From positions 1 to 64,000 of the forward strand of contig NZ_AZCZ01000008.1 in assembly GCF_001434055.1 (NCBI RefSeq): a DNA stretch of 64,000 nt. The letters are read 5' to 3'. Below the pieces are notes generated by a model. That model saw only the letters and a list, made by a program, of their open reading frames with translations, did no database searches and was not told where the DNA came from. The DNA is from Levilactobacillus parabrevis ATCC 53295 (GTDB taxonomy: Bacteria; Bacillota; Bacilli; Lactobacillales; Lactobacillaceae). How positions within the stretch are numbered: the stretch's first letter is position 1; each line of letters opens with the position of its first letter. A program made the translations under genes and the position numbers. This document shows positions 45,563 through 54,538 of this stretch, one piece after another.

Positions 45563-46255
45563 TTAGTCTTGTGCGGCTAACAGGGCTAATAGCATCTGAG
45601 CAGAACGGTGTCCCGCATCAATAATAAAGTCATCAAAATTAACGCCAGAGTCATTATCGGCGTTATCGGACATGGCCCGAACGACCACGTAAGGCACGTC
45701 AAATTGGTGAGCAACTTGGCCCACTGCGGCCCCTTCCATTTCACCAGACAAGGCATCTGGGAAGTGTCCCATAATATCCTTGATGGTTTCGGGACTGTTT
45801 AAGAACTGGTCACCGGAAACGATTAGGCCTAACTTGGTCTTCAAACCGGTGTCGGCTGCGGCGGCCACAATCTTTTCGCCCCATTCCTTGGAAGCCTCGA
45901 ACCGGGCTGGTTGTTGTGGCAATTGGCCGTATTCATAGCCAAAGGCCCGGGCATCGGCATCGTGATACGCCGTTTCAGTGGAAACAACCACGTCACCAAT
46001 ATTCAGGTCAGGTGCCAAAGCACCGGCAGAACCGGAATTGATGACGATATCCACGTTGAATTGGGTAATCAGTAAGGCCGTCGTCAAGCCGGCTTCAACT
46101 TTACCAATTCCAGAACGGACCAAGACGACCTGTTGGCCGCTGATGGTGCCTTCGTAAAATTCAAGACCGTGAATATCCGTGGTCTTGGCGTCTTGTAAGG
46201 CGTCGTGTAGTTCCTTGATTTCTTCTTCCATGGCGCAGAGAATTCCAAATGTCAT
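45563..46255 (-). CDS. mtnN: 5'-methylthioadenosine/S-adenosylhomocysteine nucleosidase
   Basis: Hydrolyses MTA and SAH, removing products of SAM use and feeding LuxS. The 230-aa product begins TFGILCAMEEEIKEL and has the purine-nucleosidase motifs NSGSAGALAPDLNIGDVV and EMEGAAVGQVA, and the catalytic Asp in RAMSDNAD. First gene of the mtnN-iscS-DUF1831 unit. The 160-base gap upstream is gene-free. Confidence 0.96.
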   Translation of the reverse strand: MTFGILCAMEEEIKELHDALQDAKTTDIHGLEFYEGTISGQQVVLVRSGIGKVEAGLTTALLITQFNVDIVINSGSAGALAPDLNIGDVVVSTETAYHDADARAFGYEYGQLPQQPARFEASKEWGEKIVAAAADTGLKTKLGLIVSGDQFLNSPETIKDIMGHFPDALSGEMEGAAVGQVAHQFDVPYVVVRAMSDNADNDSGVNFDDFIIDAGHRSAQMLLALLAAQD

Positions 46256-46417
46256 GTGTGGTATTCGCTCCTTAAAATTTATCGTCGTTTTTAGCGGTCA
46301 CCACGACATAAATGTGATGACCGACAGGGTGATGTGACACTGCCCACCACCAGTTATTCAGTCAGTTTACAGCGCGTATGCCGCTAGTCCGACAGGCATT
46401 ACGCCACTATTCTACGG

Positions 46418-46723
46418 TTAATGCATGAAGAATAGAATCAGATAAACAATAATGATCATTGCAGCTAACCAAAAAATCGCCCAGTTTAGGCGGTGGCCCA
46501 GCCGTTTTTGTTTCATTTCGACGGGACTGACACGCTGGTCAATGGGTGGTTCGTTGGTTGGCTCGTTTCCCTTAGGATTGCCATGTCTTCTGGCATAGTC
46601 CTTTTCGACCTGAACCCGTTTGCGGTCGCGTTCCTGAAAGTCCTTTTCGGCCTGTTCCTGCTCGCGCCGGTAGTCGGCTCTGGTCCTGGGTTGATCGTCG
46701 TTTTCTTGCCAATCATTGTGCAT
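46418..46723 (-). CDS. Small C-terminally anchored membrane protein
   Basis: 101-aa protein with a long, highly charged N-terminal region (RTRADYRREQEQAEKDFQER, about residues 13-60, probably helical) and one C-terminal membrane segment (AIFWLAAMIIIVYLILFF). This tail-anchored pattern recurs in lactobacilli between nudF and mtnN; no function known. ATG 46723 has AGGTG 6 bases upstream, overlapping the end of the NUDIX gene region; an in-frame GTG at 46732 is possible. Confidence 0.78.
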   Translation of the reverse strand: MHNDWQENDDQPRTRADYRREQEQAEKDFQERDRKRVQVEKDYARRHGNPKGNEPTNEPPIDQRVSPVEMKQKRLGHRLNWAIFWLAAMIIIVYLILFFMH

Positions 46724-46732
46724 TGCTGTCAC

Positions 46733-47275
46733 CTACTTCTGCAATAGCCAGTAATAGATGGCCGTAATCGTCTTGGCGTCGTTGATCTCGCCACTCTCAA
46801 TCATGGCCTGTGCTTCAGACTTTGTGACGGTCATCAATTCCAAATTTTCCCCTTGGTCCCGAGGAAGTTCGGTGGTCACGGGCTTGAGGTCCGTTGCCAT
46901 GAATAGCGTCATGTATTCATCAGAAAAGCCAACACTGGAGTAGAATCCGGTAATCCGTTTTAACTGGCCCGGTTGATACCGAATTTCTTCGTTCAGTTCC
47001 CGGATAACAGCGTGTTCAACGTTGTCGGCATCACGACTGTCCAACTTACCCGCTGGAATCTCCAGGGTCGTAGCGGCGATTGGTGCTCGCCACTGGCGTT
47101 CCAAAATCATTTTATTATCATCGGTCAACGCTAAAATGCCGACCGCACCCGCGTGACGCACGATTTCTCTGGTCGCAGCATCCCCGTTAGGTAGGCGGAC
47201 ACGTTGCCGTTCTAATTTCACAATCACACCGTCATACAGGTCCTCGGTGGATTCAACGTGTTCTTCTAAATCCAT
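46733..47275 (-). CDS. nudF: NUDIX hydrolase, ADP-ribose pyrophosphatase type
   Basis: Cleaves nucleoside diphosphate-sugars, typically ADP-ribose to AMP and ribose 5-phosphate. The 180-aa protein has the preceding IPAGKLDS and a NUDIX box that deviates from GX5EX7REUXEEXGU: an Asp replaces the first Glu, two extra residues are inserted, and RELNEEIRY ends it. The catalytic REL..EE core remains. ATG 47275 has GGAGGAGG upstream. It follows the cold-shock gene by two bases and precedes the small membrane protein. Confidence 0.88.
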   Translation of the reverse strand: MDLEEHVESTEDLYDGVIVKLERQRVRLPNGDAATREIVRHAGAVGILALTDDNKMILERQWRAPIAATTLEIPAGKLDSRDADNVEHAVIRELNEEIRYQPGQLKRITGFYSSVGFSDEYMTLFMATDLKPVTTELPRDQGENLELMTVTKSEAQAMIESGEINDAKTITAIYYWLLQK

Positions 47276-47276
47276 G

Positions 47277-47507
47277 TTAAGCCTCCTCCGCACTGCCCAT
47301 TTTGACTGGCGTCACTTTGGCTGCTTGTGGCCCACGGATGCCTTGGACAATCACGAATTGCACGGTTTGGCCGGCTTCGAGTTTCCGAAAGCCTTCACCC
47401 TCGCCGATAATGCCCGTGTAATAGACAAAGACATCTTCACCGTCTGGCGTGGTAATAAAACCAAAACCGCGTTGTTCACTATAACTTTTTACTTTTCCGG
47501 TTAACAT
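47277..47507 (-). CDS. Cold-shock domain protein (CspA-like, divergent)
   Basis: 76-aa single-domain RNA/DNA chaperone. RNP1 is intact (RGFGFI) but the RNP2 motif VFVHF reads VFVYY, and the usual KWFN is SYSE. The end GPQAAKVTPV is typical. ATG 47507 has GGGAGGG 5 bases upstream. Unusually for a csp gene it is joined to a NUDIX gene two bases downstream. Confidence 0.85.
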   Translation of the reverse strand: MLTGKVKSYSEQRGFGFITTPDGEDVFVYYTGIIGEGEGFRKLEAGQTVQFVIVQGIRGPQAAKVTPVKMGSAEEA

Positions 47508-47619
47508 GGTATCCCTCCCATACATAGCCCAAATTATACTCGCTTGACCGGTAGACCGCAAACACGGGGGCTTATTGCCGGTTTACTGGCGGTTGAAGAA
47601 TAAAAATAATAGAAATACT

Positions 47620-47654
47620 TACAAAAAACTACCCCGCCAACGGCGCAGTAGTTT
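47620..47654 (-). terminator. Terminator of the Panacea module
   Basis: Minus strand AAACTAC...GTAGTTT with an inner CCG/CGG pair, then T, 6 bases past the last stop codon. Confidence 0.75.
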
Positions 47655-47659
47655 AATCA

Positions 47660-48103
47660 TTAATGTTTATATAATTTAAATTTAGTATCGACGGCCAGAA
47701 CGTAAAACGTCTTTTCCTGAATCTTACCAATAACTCGACCAGTATTAGCCAATCGAAAAATCCAATAGTCGGGTAAACAGTCCTCATGCCGATGGGATTG
47801 GACAAACTCTGGATTGATTGCCAATCTTACTGCCGTTTCCGGTAAATTCTCTAACCCAACACTTTTGGACCAACCCAGGATTACATTAAAATTATCAGAC
47901 GAGAGCCGAACCATTTTGTCGAATAATTTTGCTTTGACAATCTTGCTAAACCCCTTATCTTCAAAATTAAACCGCCTATCTCTCGTCACAAAAGACAAGT
48001 TAAAAGCCAAACGGTCAGGGTCAAAGTGCAACTGTTTTCTGAGGTCAATCTTTATATGCCCTGTTTCAAGATATTTAGGATTCAACCGAACGTTTTTGCT
48101 CAT
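47660..48103 (-). CDS. Unrecognised partner of a Panacea-domain antitoxin (putative toxin)
   Basis: 147-aa basic soluble protein that I cannot assign to a family. Readable features: N-terminal LRKQLHFDPDRLAFNLSFVT, a lysine-rich centre (FSKIVKAKLFDKMVRLSS), a cluster SHRHEDCLPDYW, and an end FYVLAVDTKFKLYKH resembling C-termini of several small toxin or phage proteins. Its ATG overlaps the Panacea gene stop by four bases, the arrangement expected of a toxin downstream of its antitoxin. The DNA is visibly more AT-rich than neighbours. Toxicity is inferred from context only. Confidence 0.6.
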   Translation of the reverse strand: MSKNVRLNPKYLETGHIKIDLRKQLHFDPDRLAFNLSFVTRDRRFNFEDKGFSKIVKAKLFDKMVRLSSDNFNVILGWSKSVGLENLPETAVRLAINPEFVQSHRHEDCLPDYWIFRLANTGRVIGKIQEKTFYVLAVDTKFKLYKH

Positions 48104-48567
48104 TGCAAAACGACTTCAGCTTTGAAAAAAGCCGTCATCAATTCGGATGTAATCACACCATTGGGGACAGTCTCCTGCCACGGACGTTCCGTGTGTGTTT
48201 GTTGCATCAATTCAGTGGCAGACATATCCCCGAATGCTTGCCAGACGGCCTTCAATATGATGCCCAAATCAGAATCTGACGGAATGCTGGTATAGTCCGC
48301 AATAGCTTGCGGATCTTCACTAAGATTGCCAACAATTCCGCGTTGACCACTGTACTTTTCATGAACCTCACGAACAACCGGGCCAAACTTCCAAGCAATA
48401 ATATCATTGGAAAATGCCTTTTCGCCGTGGACCGCCAAGTACGTCCCCTGAACATAATATAATAACTTCATAACCTTCATTTGCGTCAATTCATCAGCCT
48501 TAATCGTCCGCATGTCAGCATTACTGGTCACTCTAAACCAGTTAACAATCTTAAAAACGTCGGTCAT
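48100..48567 (-). CDS. Panacea-domain (DUF4065) protein, putative antitoxin
   Basis: 155-aa protein of the Panacea/SocA/GepA family, known from many toxin-antitoxin pairs in which the domain neutralises very different toxins. The hallmarks are the helical N-terminus with MKVMKLLYYVQGTYLAVHGE, FSNDIIAWKFGPVVREVHEKY and the later LMQQTHTERPW. GGGGATGAC precedes ATG 48567. It is coupled by a four-base overlap to the downstream unknown gene. Its own promoter lies just upstream. Confidence 0.82.
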   Translation of the reverse strand: MTDVFKIVNWFRVTSNADMRTIKADELTQMKVMKLLYYVQGTYLAVHGEKAFSNDIIAWKFGPVVREVHEKYSGQRGIVGNLSEDPQAIADYTSIPSDSDLGIILKAVWQAFGDMSATELMQQTHTERPWQETVPNGVITSELMTAFFKAEVVLQ

Positions 48568-48605
48568 AAAGTCATCCCCTTTTTATGAAAATTAACACTA
48601 CGAGC

Positions 48606-48635
48606 AGTATACCCGACTTGTGTGTTCCGTGTAAA
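48606..48635 (-). promoter_or_regulatory. Promoter of the Panacea module
   Basis: Minus strand TTTACA (48630-48635), an 18-base spacer and TATACT (48606-48611), about 40 bases before the ATG. Confidence 0.6.
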
Positions 48636-48682
48636 CAATTTAAGTTGTAACATGCCATCATTCTCGGATGCCCCCGCACCAA

Positions 48683-48735
48683 AAAAGTGCCGCAAAGCCC
48701 AACTACCCAAGCAGGCAGTCATCTTTGCGGCACAA
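48683..48735 (-). terminator. Terminator of ileS
   Basis: Minus strand GTGCCGCAAAG...CTTTGCGGCAC, an 11-bp stem, followed by six T. Confidence 0.88.
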
Positions 48736-48767
48736 CTTAATTTTCAGTTAAGGCAAGCACTCAAAGC

Positions 48768-51581
48768 TTACTTTTCTTCAAAACCTTCCGTTGCCGTTTC
48801 AGGATAGTTCTCCCGAACGATAGCGGCACAGCGGGCACAGAAGTGAGGATAGTCTTTGTCACTACCAACATCTTCTTTGGTCAAACGACAACGGTCACAG
48901 ACCTCACCAGCAGCTGGCGTAACCTTGACGGCGACGTGATCGAAGCTCAGCGCATCGGCTGGAGCTTGATCCAGGTCGGCAAAGTCTAAACCAGAAACCA
49001 GTAAGATTTGTTGCACGTCAACGTCTAACTTGTCCAACAACGTCTTGGTTTGGTCGTCAATGTACAAGTCCAGGTGGGCCTCAGCAGCCTTCCCAATCAA
49101 CTTGGCATTCCGGGCTTCTTCCAAGGCCTTCAGAACGTGGCTCCGCAGCTTCATGAAGTGATCCCAAGCAGAGTTTTCACTGCTGTCTTCCACTTCGTTA
49201 GCGTCATCCATGTCCAGAACCTTAGGCATTTCGGCCAATTGCACGAAGTCTTCTGGTTCTTGCAGGAAGCCCCAGAGTTCTTCAGCGGTGTGTGGCAGGA
49301 TTGGCGTGATCAACTTAGTCAAGCTAACGGCAATCTGGTAGAAGACCGTTTGCATGGACCGGCGTGCCTTGCTGTCAGCGGCATCAATGTATAAGATGTC
49401 CTTGGCAAAGTCCAGGTAGAAGGCGGACAGGTCGGTGACGACGAAGTTGATGAGTTCCTTGTAGATGTTCAGGAAGTCAAAGTTATCGTAATGCCCTTCC
49501 ACGCTCTTCGTGAATTCGTTGAGCTTGTAAAGCATGTGACGGTCAACCGCGGTCAGCTGATCAAAAGCAACGGCGTCGGTCTTAGGATCGAAGTCGCTGG
49601 TATTTGCCAGCAAGTAACGCATGGTGTTCCGCAACTTCTTGTAGCTGTCAGAAATTTTGACGAAGGCTTCCGTAGAAACGCGAACGTCGGCTGAGGAATC
49701 AACGGAAGTGACCCAGAGACGAACGATGTCGGCCCCCATCTTCTTGATGATCTCGTCAGGAGCAATCGTGTTCCCCAGGGACTTGGACATCTTGTGACCC
49801 TCTTTGTCCAACGTAAACCCTTGTGAAACGACTTGCTTGTAAGGTGCCTTGCCGGTAGCGGCAACACTGGTGATTAAACTAGAGTTGAACCAACCACGGT
49901 ATTGGTCGGAACCTTCCAAGTAAAGGTCTGCTGGGAAATCGAGGTAATCGCGTTCAGCCAAGACCCCTTGATGTGATGAACCGGAGTCGAACCACACATC
50001 CATGATGTCGGTTTCCTTCGTGAATTCACCATTTGGTGAGTGTTCACTAGTAAAGCCTTCGGGCAATAAGTCCTTGGCATCACGTTTGAACCAGATGTTT
50101 GAGCCGTATTGGCCGAACAAGTCAGCGACATGTTCCACCGTTTCTGGTGTGATGATTGCCTCACCATCTTCACCATAGAAGATTGGCAGTGGCACACCCC
50201 AGACCCGTTGCCGGGAAATAACCCAGTCGCCACGGTCCTTGATCATGTTGGCTAACCGCCGTTGACCCCAGTCAGGCTGGAACTTAACGTCTTTCAACGT
50301 TGCCAAGATTTCATCACGAATCTTGTCCACAGAAGCGAACCACTGTGGCGTTGCCCGGAAGATAACGGGCTTCTTCGTCCGCCAATCGAATGGGTAACTG
50401 TGTTCGTATGGCATGTAGTCCAGCAAGGCGTTGTTAGCCTTCAGCTTGTCCAACGCGATTTGGTTAGCATCTTCGTAGAAGACACCAGCAAAGTCGGGAC
50501 CTGCTTCTTCGGTCATGTACCCTTGGTCGTTGACTGGTACTAAGACGGGCAGATTGTACAGCTTACCCACGTTGAAGTCATCTTCCCCAAGACCTGGTGC
50601 AGTATGAACCAAACCAGTCCCGGAATCGGTCGTGACGAAGTCGCCTAACATAACCACTAACTTACGGTCGGCAATGAATGGGTGTTGGGCAATGATATTG
50701 TCCATATCTTGGCCCATCACCGTCTTCAAGACTTTGACGTCTTTCCAACCAAAGCGTTCGGCATTTTCAGCAACCAAGTCGCTGGCCAAGACAAACTTAC
50801 GATCTTCACCGGCAGGTTGGACAACGGCATATTCGATACCAGCATCGATGGTGATCCCTTCAGAACCAGGAATGGTCCAAGGGGTCGTGGTCCAAACGAC
50901 CAAGTAAGTATCGTCATCTAAGACGCCCTTACCATCAACGACCTTTTCTCCATAAAAGGCGGAAGGTGAGGTCACATCGTGGTATTCAACTTCGGCTTCA
51001 GCCATGGCTGATTCGGAGGACCATGACCAGTAGACTGGCTTCTTCCCCTTGTAGATCAACCCACGCTTGGCCATTTCACCAAAGACCCGCACTTCAGCGG
51101 CTTCGAATTCTGGCTTTAACGTTAAGTAAGGATTGTCCCATTCAGCGGAAACGCCTAACCGCTTGAAGCCTTCACGTTGTTGGTCAACTTGCTTCAAAGC
51201 GTATTCGCGACAGAGGTCACGGAAGTCGGCAGTCGACATCTTCTTCCGGTCGTAGCCGGCCTTCGTCAACTGTTGTTCGATTGGCAGACCATGGGTATCC
51301 CAACCAGGAACGTAAGGTGCCCGGTAGCCGCTCATCGACTTGTAACGAACGATAATATCCTTGGAAACCTTGTTCAACGCGTGCCCCATGTGGATGGGAC
51401 CGTTAGCGTATGGTGGGCCATCGTGCAAAATAAACGATGGCTTCCCCTCATTTAATTTTTGGCGGGCTTCATAAATCTTGTTTTCAGCCCAGACTTTTTG
51501 CCGTTCAACTTCTTTAACCGGCAAATTGCCACGCATTTTGAATTTGGTTTTACCCAGGTTCAACGTGTCTTTCACTCGCAT
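48768..51581 (-). CDS. ileS: Isoleucyl-tRNA synthetase
   Basis: Charges isoleucine tRNA, with editing of valine. The 937-aa class I enzyme has the HIGH motif in [15 protein letters not shown], the editing domain after [15 protein letters not shown], the KMSKS motif in [14 protein letters not shown], and a C-terminal zinc finger (CDRCRLTK...FCARC). AAGGAGG precedes the ATG. It follows divIVA as in many Firmicutes and is controlled by a T-box. The leader between the T-box and the ATG is about 400 bases, unusually long. Confidence 0.97.
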   Translation of the reverse strand: MRVKDTLNLGKTKFKMRGNLPVKEVERQKVWAENKIYEARQKLNEGKPSFILHDGPPYANGPIHMGHALNKVSKDIIVRYKSMSGYRAPYVPGWDTHGLPIEQQLTKAGYDRKKMSTADFRDLCREYALKQVDQQREGFKRLGVSAEWDNPYLTLKPEFEAAEVRVFGEMAKRGLIYKGKKPVYWSWSSESAMAEAEVEYHDVTSPSAFYGEKVVDGKGVLDDDTYLVVWTTTPWTIPGSEGITIDAGIEYAVVQPAGEDRKFVLASDLVAENAERFGWKDVKVLKTVMGQDMDNIIAQHPFIADRKLVVMLGDFVTTDSGTGLVHTAPGLGEDDFNVGKLYNLPVLVPVNDQGYMTEEAGPDFAGVFYEDANQIALDKLKANNALLDYMPYEHSYPFDWRTKKPVIFRATPQWFASVDKIRDEILATLKDVKFQPDWGQRRLANMIKDRGDWVISRQRVWGVPLPIFYGEDGEAIITPETVEHVADLFGQYGSNIWFKRDAKDLLPEGFTSEHSPNGEFTKETDIMDVWFDSGSSHQGVLAERDYLDFPADLYLEGSDQYRGWFNSSLITSVAATGKAPYKQVVSQGFTLDKEGHKMSKSLGNTIAPDEIIKKMGADIVRLWVTSVDSSADVRVSTEAFVKISDSYKKLRNTMRYLLANTSDFDPKTDAVAFDQLTAVDRHMLYKLNEFTKSVEGHYDNFDFLNIYKELINFVVTDLSAFYLDFAKDILYIDAADSKARRSMQTVFYQIAVSLTKLITPILPHTAEELWGFLQEPEDFVQLAEMPKVLDMDDANEVEDSSENSAWDHFMKLRSHVLKALEEARNAKLIGKAAEAHLDLYIDDQTKTLLDKLDVDVQQILLVSGLDFADLDQAPADALSFDHVAVKVTPAAGEVCDRCRLTKEDVGSDKDYPHFCARCAAIVRENYPETATEGFEEK

Positions 51582-51624
51582 ACCGTCATTTCCTCCTTAT
51601 GATTAAGTCCTTCACGGTTGATGA

Positions 51625-51667
51625 ACCGGTGAGCTCAAGCCAGTCTAACTGGCCTCAGCTCACCGGT
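51625..51667 (-). other. Stable hairpin in the ileS leader
   Basis: ACCGGTGAGCT (51625-51635) pairs perfectly with AGCTCACCGGT (51657-51667), and the loop holds a second stem GCCAGT-cta-ACTGGC. It lies about 44 bases upstream of the ileS ATG and has no T run, so it is not a terminator. A second small hairpin GCTCCG/CGGAGC is near 51717-51737. Confidence 0.7.
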
Positions 51668-51793
51668 CTACCGGACCGATTGTATCCTGATGATCATGCA
51701 AAATAATTATCTTATGCTCCGAAGTGCCCCCGGAGCAGATTACCAAACTTGCCTTGCTTAGTATAACAGGTTAACACCGGCCAGCTGGTAATC

Positions 51794-51972
51794 GGGGCCT
51801 CGCTGTTGACTATTTTTTGGCAGGATTGCACTGGTGCTCCTCTACCATTACACAGCCGAAACGTGCGCCACAAGGCAGGTCCCTGCGCTTAACCCCAATA
51901 AGGAAAAAGCCAGACCCGGGCTTTTATCCTTATTGACGTTAATGCTCGGGACCTAACCGCCTTGTTCTGCAC
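51794..51972 (-). repeat. Structured interspersed element, family A, copy 2, in the ileS leader
   Basis: The core 51863-51972 on the minus strand has the basal stem GTGC...ACAAGGC paired with GCCTTGT...GCAC, a second stem AGGTCCC/GGGACCT (copy 1 has AGACTC/GAGTCT), the conserved GAGCATTAACGTC and GGGGTTAAGCGCAG internal loop, and an apical stem AATAAGG...CCTTATT with GCC/GGC. The tail ACGTTTCGGCT and GCGAGGCCCC (to 51794) also matches copy 1, with a 38-base longer spacer. It lies downstream of the T-box terminator and is therefore inside the ileS transcript. Confidence 0.8.
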
Positions 51973-51984
51973 TCTTTCCAAACA

Positions 51985-52205
51985 AAAAACGACCCGTCGC
52001 AAGGGACGAAGTCGTTCGTGGTACCACCCAAATTCAGAAAGCGGCGGTTACCGCCTTCCCTCAAGACGCCGTATCGGGGCGCTTCCGCCGTTGCTTACTG
52101 TTGGTTCAGCCACGGGACTTGGAGAATGATACCAGCTAAAAAGAGGTGACGTTAGCCTTCCACCATCGCTAACTCGCTTGTGTCGTCTTTTTTAGTTGAC
52201 TGATT
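51985..52205 (-). promoter_or_regulatory. T-box riboswitch controlling ileS
   Basis: tRNA-sensing leader. The T-box sequence TGGGTGGTACCACG (52030-52017) pairs with the uncharged tRNA acceptor end. It overlaps the 5' part of the terminator ACGACTTCGTC...GACGGGTCGT plus six T (51985-52015). The specifier ATC in GGTATCATTCT (52130-52128) is an isoleucine codon, agreeing with ileS. Stem I parts (AGTTAGC/GCTAAC) are near 52145-52180. Uncharged tRNA-Ile would favour the antiterminator. Confidence 0.92.
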
Positions 52206-52222
52206 TCTCTGTCATTTATTAT

Positions 52223-52948
52223 TTATTGTTGGTCTTGATCAAAATGCGGTTGATCGTTGTCTGGGAAAATCACAACGGTCTCGCCATTATAATCATTCGC
52301 ATCCGTCACTGGGGCTTCTTGGACCGGGGCATCATCTGCCACCGCCGTCTCACCACTTGGTTGGGATGTGTTTGAGTTTACGCCTTGAGCTGTATCATTG
52401 TCAAGCCGGTCGCCAACGACCTTCTTGATTTCTTCGTAGCTGGACATGGACCCTTCCTTTAACAGGCTGTCCCAATCATTGGACTTAACCACTTCCAACT
52501 GACTTTCCAGCATAACTTGTAGACGTTGACGGAAGACCCGGGTACTCTTCTTCAAGTCATCAGTCTCCACGGCCAACTTCTTGGCCCGCTTCGAAGCTTC
52601 GTCCATGATCTGATTGCCCTTGTTCGTGGCTTCAGAAACAATATCAGAACTCTGCTTTTGCGCTTCTCTGATGATGATTTCGGATTCCTTTTGAGAATTA
52701 GCCTTAACCTTATCCGCAGCTTCTTGCGCAACCAAGATAGATTGGTTAAGAGAGTCCTTCAAGTCGTTAAAGTACTTGAGTTTCCCGTTTGCTGCATCTA
52801 ATTGTTCCTCTAATTCCTTATTGTGATTCAACGTAATTTGGTAATCTTTGATGACTTGATCCAAGAAATCATTGACCTCATCAACGTTGTAACCACGCAT
52901 CTTCGTGCCAAACTCTTTATTATGAATGTCTAATGGACTTAGTACCAT
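52223..52948 (-). CDS. divIVA: Cell division protein DivIVA
   Basis: Coiled-coil protein that binds negatively curved membrane at poles and septa and recruits division factors. The 241-aa protein has the N-terminal membrane-binding region (LSPLDIHNKEFGTKMRGYNV, with DEVNDFLDQVI), two coiled-coil stretches (about 30-75 and 80-155) and a disordered acidic tail. Next to ylmH-ylmG-sepF as in other Firmicutes. A 16-base gap follows ylmH. Confidence 0.96.
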   Translation of the reverse strand: MVLSPLDIHNKEFGTKMRGYNVDEVNDFLDQVIKDYQITLNHNKELEEQLDAANGKLKYFNDLKDSLNQSILVAQEAADKVKANSQKESEIIIREAQKQSSDIVSEATNKGNQIMDEASKRAKKLAVETDDLKKSTRVFRQRLQVMLESQLEVVKSNDWDSLLKEGSMSSYEEIKKVVGDRLDNDTAQGVNSNTSQPSGETAVADDAPVQEAPVTDANDYNGETVVIFPDNDQPHFDQDQQ

Positions 52949-52964
52949 TGTGTTCCCTCCGCAT

Positions 52965-53744
52965 CTATTTCTTCAACACCGCTAGGGTGACCCGAATTTT
53001 TTCCTTTTTCGTACGGCCGGCAATCTCGTCTAACCGCACCCGACCAAACCCTCGGACCGACACGATGTCAGCCACGTCGAGCTCGTAATCCGGCTTGATG
53101 GTTTCCGTCCAGTTGACCCGGACGTGATTGCCTTCAATCAATTCCTTCGCGCGGTGCCGGGATAAATGGAAGCCGGTCCCCACGATGTTGTCTAACCGCA
53201 ATGACGATAGGGTTGCAGACTCCGCTTCCCACTCGTCTAACGGTTGAATCAACGCAGCAAAGTCGCTGACCACTAGCCGGGACTTGACCCGACCAATGTG
53301 ATCGACCTGCCCCGTCAAATAATCGGCCATTGACGACTCCGTCACGACCTGCCACGTTTCGCCATCGGTCAGGATATCGCCCAAAATTTCACGTTCGATC
53401 CCCGAACCCAACAACGTCCCCAAAATCTGGCTGTGATGTAACGTGGCAAACTTCACCGGATAATCTACCCGTAACAGTGTTAACTCGAAGTCTTTCTCCT
53501 CGGGTTCGTAATAATCCGGAAAGAACAGGGCGCGTTGCATCTCAGCCATTTTGTGGCCACCGCTAAATTGAACCTTCACGTCCGCACGGTGTGCTAACGT
53601 GGTGGCAATATAGACTTGCCGTGGGTTCAAGAAATGCGTGAGGACGGGGCGGTACTCGTCCGCCACCTGTTGAAGCCAACCACCGACAGCATCAATAAAC
53701 GGTGCTTCATCCGGTCGAAAATGTTGTGTGACGTTCTCATCCAT
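52965..53744 (-). CDS. ylmH: S4-domain RNA-binding protein YlmH
   Basis: 259-aa protein with the YlmH N-terminal fold (PRQVYIATTLAHRADVKVQF, QRALFFPDYY) and a C-terminal S4 RNA-binding domain (LDNIVGTGFHLSRHRAKELI...VNWTETIKP). Recent work in Bacillus gives YlmH a role in ribosome-associated quality control; older data link it to division by location only. It lies between ylmG and divIVA in the dcw-associated string. Confidence 0.93.
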   Translation of the reverse strand: MDENVTQHFRPDEAPFIDAVGGWLQQVADEYRPVLTHFLNPRQVYIATTLAHRADVKVQFSGGHKMAEMQRALFFPDYYEPEEKDFELTLLRVDYPVKFATLHHSQILGTLLGSGIEREILGDILTDGETWQVVTESSMADYLTGQVDHIGRVKSRLVVSDFAALIQPLDEWEAESATLSSLRLDNIVGTGFHLSRHRAKELIEGNHVRVNWTETIKPDYELDVADIVSVRGFGRVRLDEIAGRTKKEKIRVTLAVLKK

Positions 53745-53767
53745 GTCTCAAACCTCCCCTTGATTCG

Positions 53768-54049
53768 TCAAACGAGTAGACTCAGTACAATGTACTGCAG
53801 GTACTGCAAACCGTATTGAACCAACGATAGGACGATGATGGCCACGACTGGGCCAAATCCTAACGGTCCAACCGAAATGAAATTAAAATAACTTAGAAAT
53901 GGCTCGACCAGCCGGCCAATGAACTGACCTAACTTCGACTGGTAAGCCCCAGGCAACCAACTCATCAGCGCGTACACCACGATCAACATGATGTAGGCAC
54001 TCACGACCCAGCCTAAAACCTGGAAAATCAAATTCACAATCGTTAACAA
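53768..54049 (-). CDS. ylmG: YggT family membrane protein
   Basis: 93-aa protein with two hydrophobic segments (about 7-28 and 65-90) and the YggT signature YALMSWLPGAYQSKLGQFI...LVEPFLSYF. It belongs to the conserved sepF-ylmG-ylmH-divIVA string. Function uncertain; related plant and bacterial proteins affect membrane or nucleoid organisation. There are 12 bases between the sepF stop and its start. Confidence 0.92.
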   Translation of the reverse strand: MLTIVNLIFQVLGWVVSAYIMLIVVYALMSWLPGAYQSKLGQFIGRLVEPFLSYFNFISVGPLGFGPVVAIIVLSLVQYGLQYLQYIVLSLLV

Positions 54050-54061
54050 GGCGTCGCTCCT

Positions 54062-54496
54062 TTACTTCGTAAACTGCGTTCCTAGATTTGCCGCGACGTC
54101 GCCGCTAACTTCAAAGTTATGCGGGGTGCACAGAAAAATCTGTTCACCGATCCGCTTGATCTCGCCACCCACAGCAAATGCGGTCCCATTTAAGAAATCT
54201 ACGATGCGCTGTGCTTGTGGCTCATCGACCCGCGCAAAGTTCACGATGACGGCATCGCCACCTGTAAGCTGTTTGGCAATCGACTTCGCATCAGAGTAGA
54301 TCCGGGGTTCACAAATTGCGATATGACTGGCATTGGGTTTTGCATTGCGCATGGCAACCACCTTTCGACTATCGACTGGCCGATTAGGGGTAGCTGGCGT
54401 TGGGTTCGCTACCGGAGCTGTTTCGGGTTCCTGATAGTCTTCGTCATAATCATCGTTGACACCGAAAAATCTGCTTAGACTAAACTTCTCCGCCAT
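54062..54496 (-). CDS. sepF: Cell division protein SepF
   Basis: 144-aa FtsZ-binding protein that tethers FtsZ to the membrane. It has an N-terminal amphipathic helix ([12 protein letters not shown]), an acidic/proline-rich linker and the C-terminal SepF domain ([37 protein letters not shown]). It follows ftsZ by about 40 bases, the usual order. Confidence 0.96.
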   Translation of the reverse strand: MAEKFSLSRFFGVNDDYDEDYQEPETAPVANPTPATPNRPVDSRKVVAMRNAKPNASHIAICEPRIYSDAKSIAKQLTGGDAVIVNFARVDEPQAQRIVDFLNGTAFAVGGEIKRIGEQIFLCTPHNFEVSGDVAANLGTQFTK

Positions 54497-54538
54497 GGTT
54501 GGCCACTCCTCTCATAACGACTCCTACCTGGGACGCCC

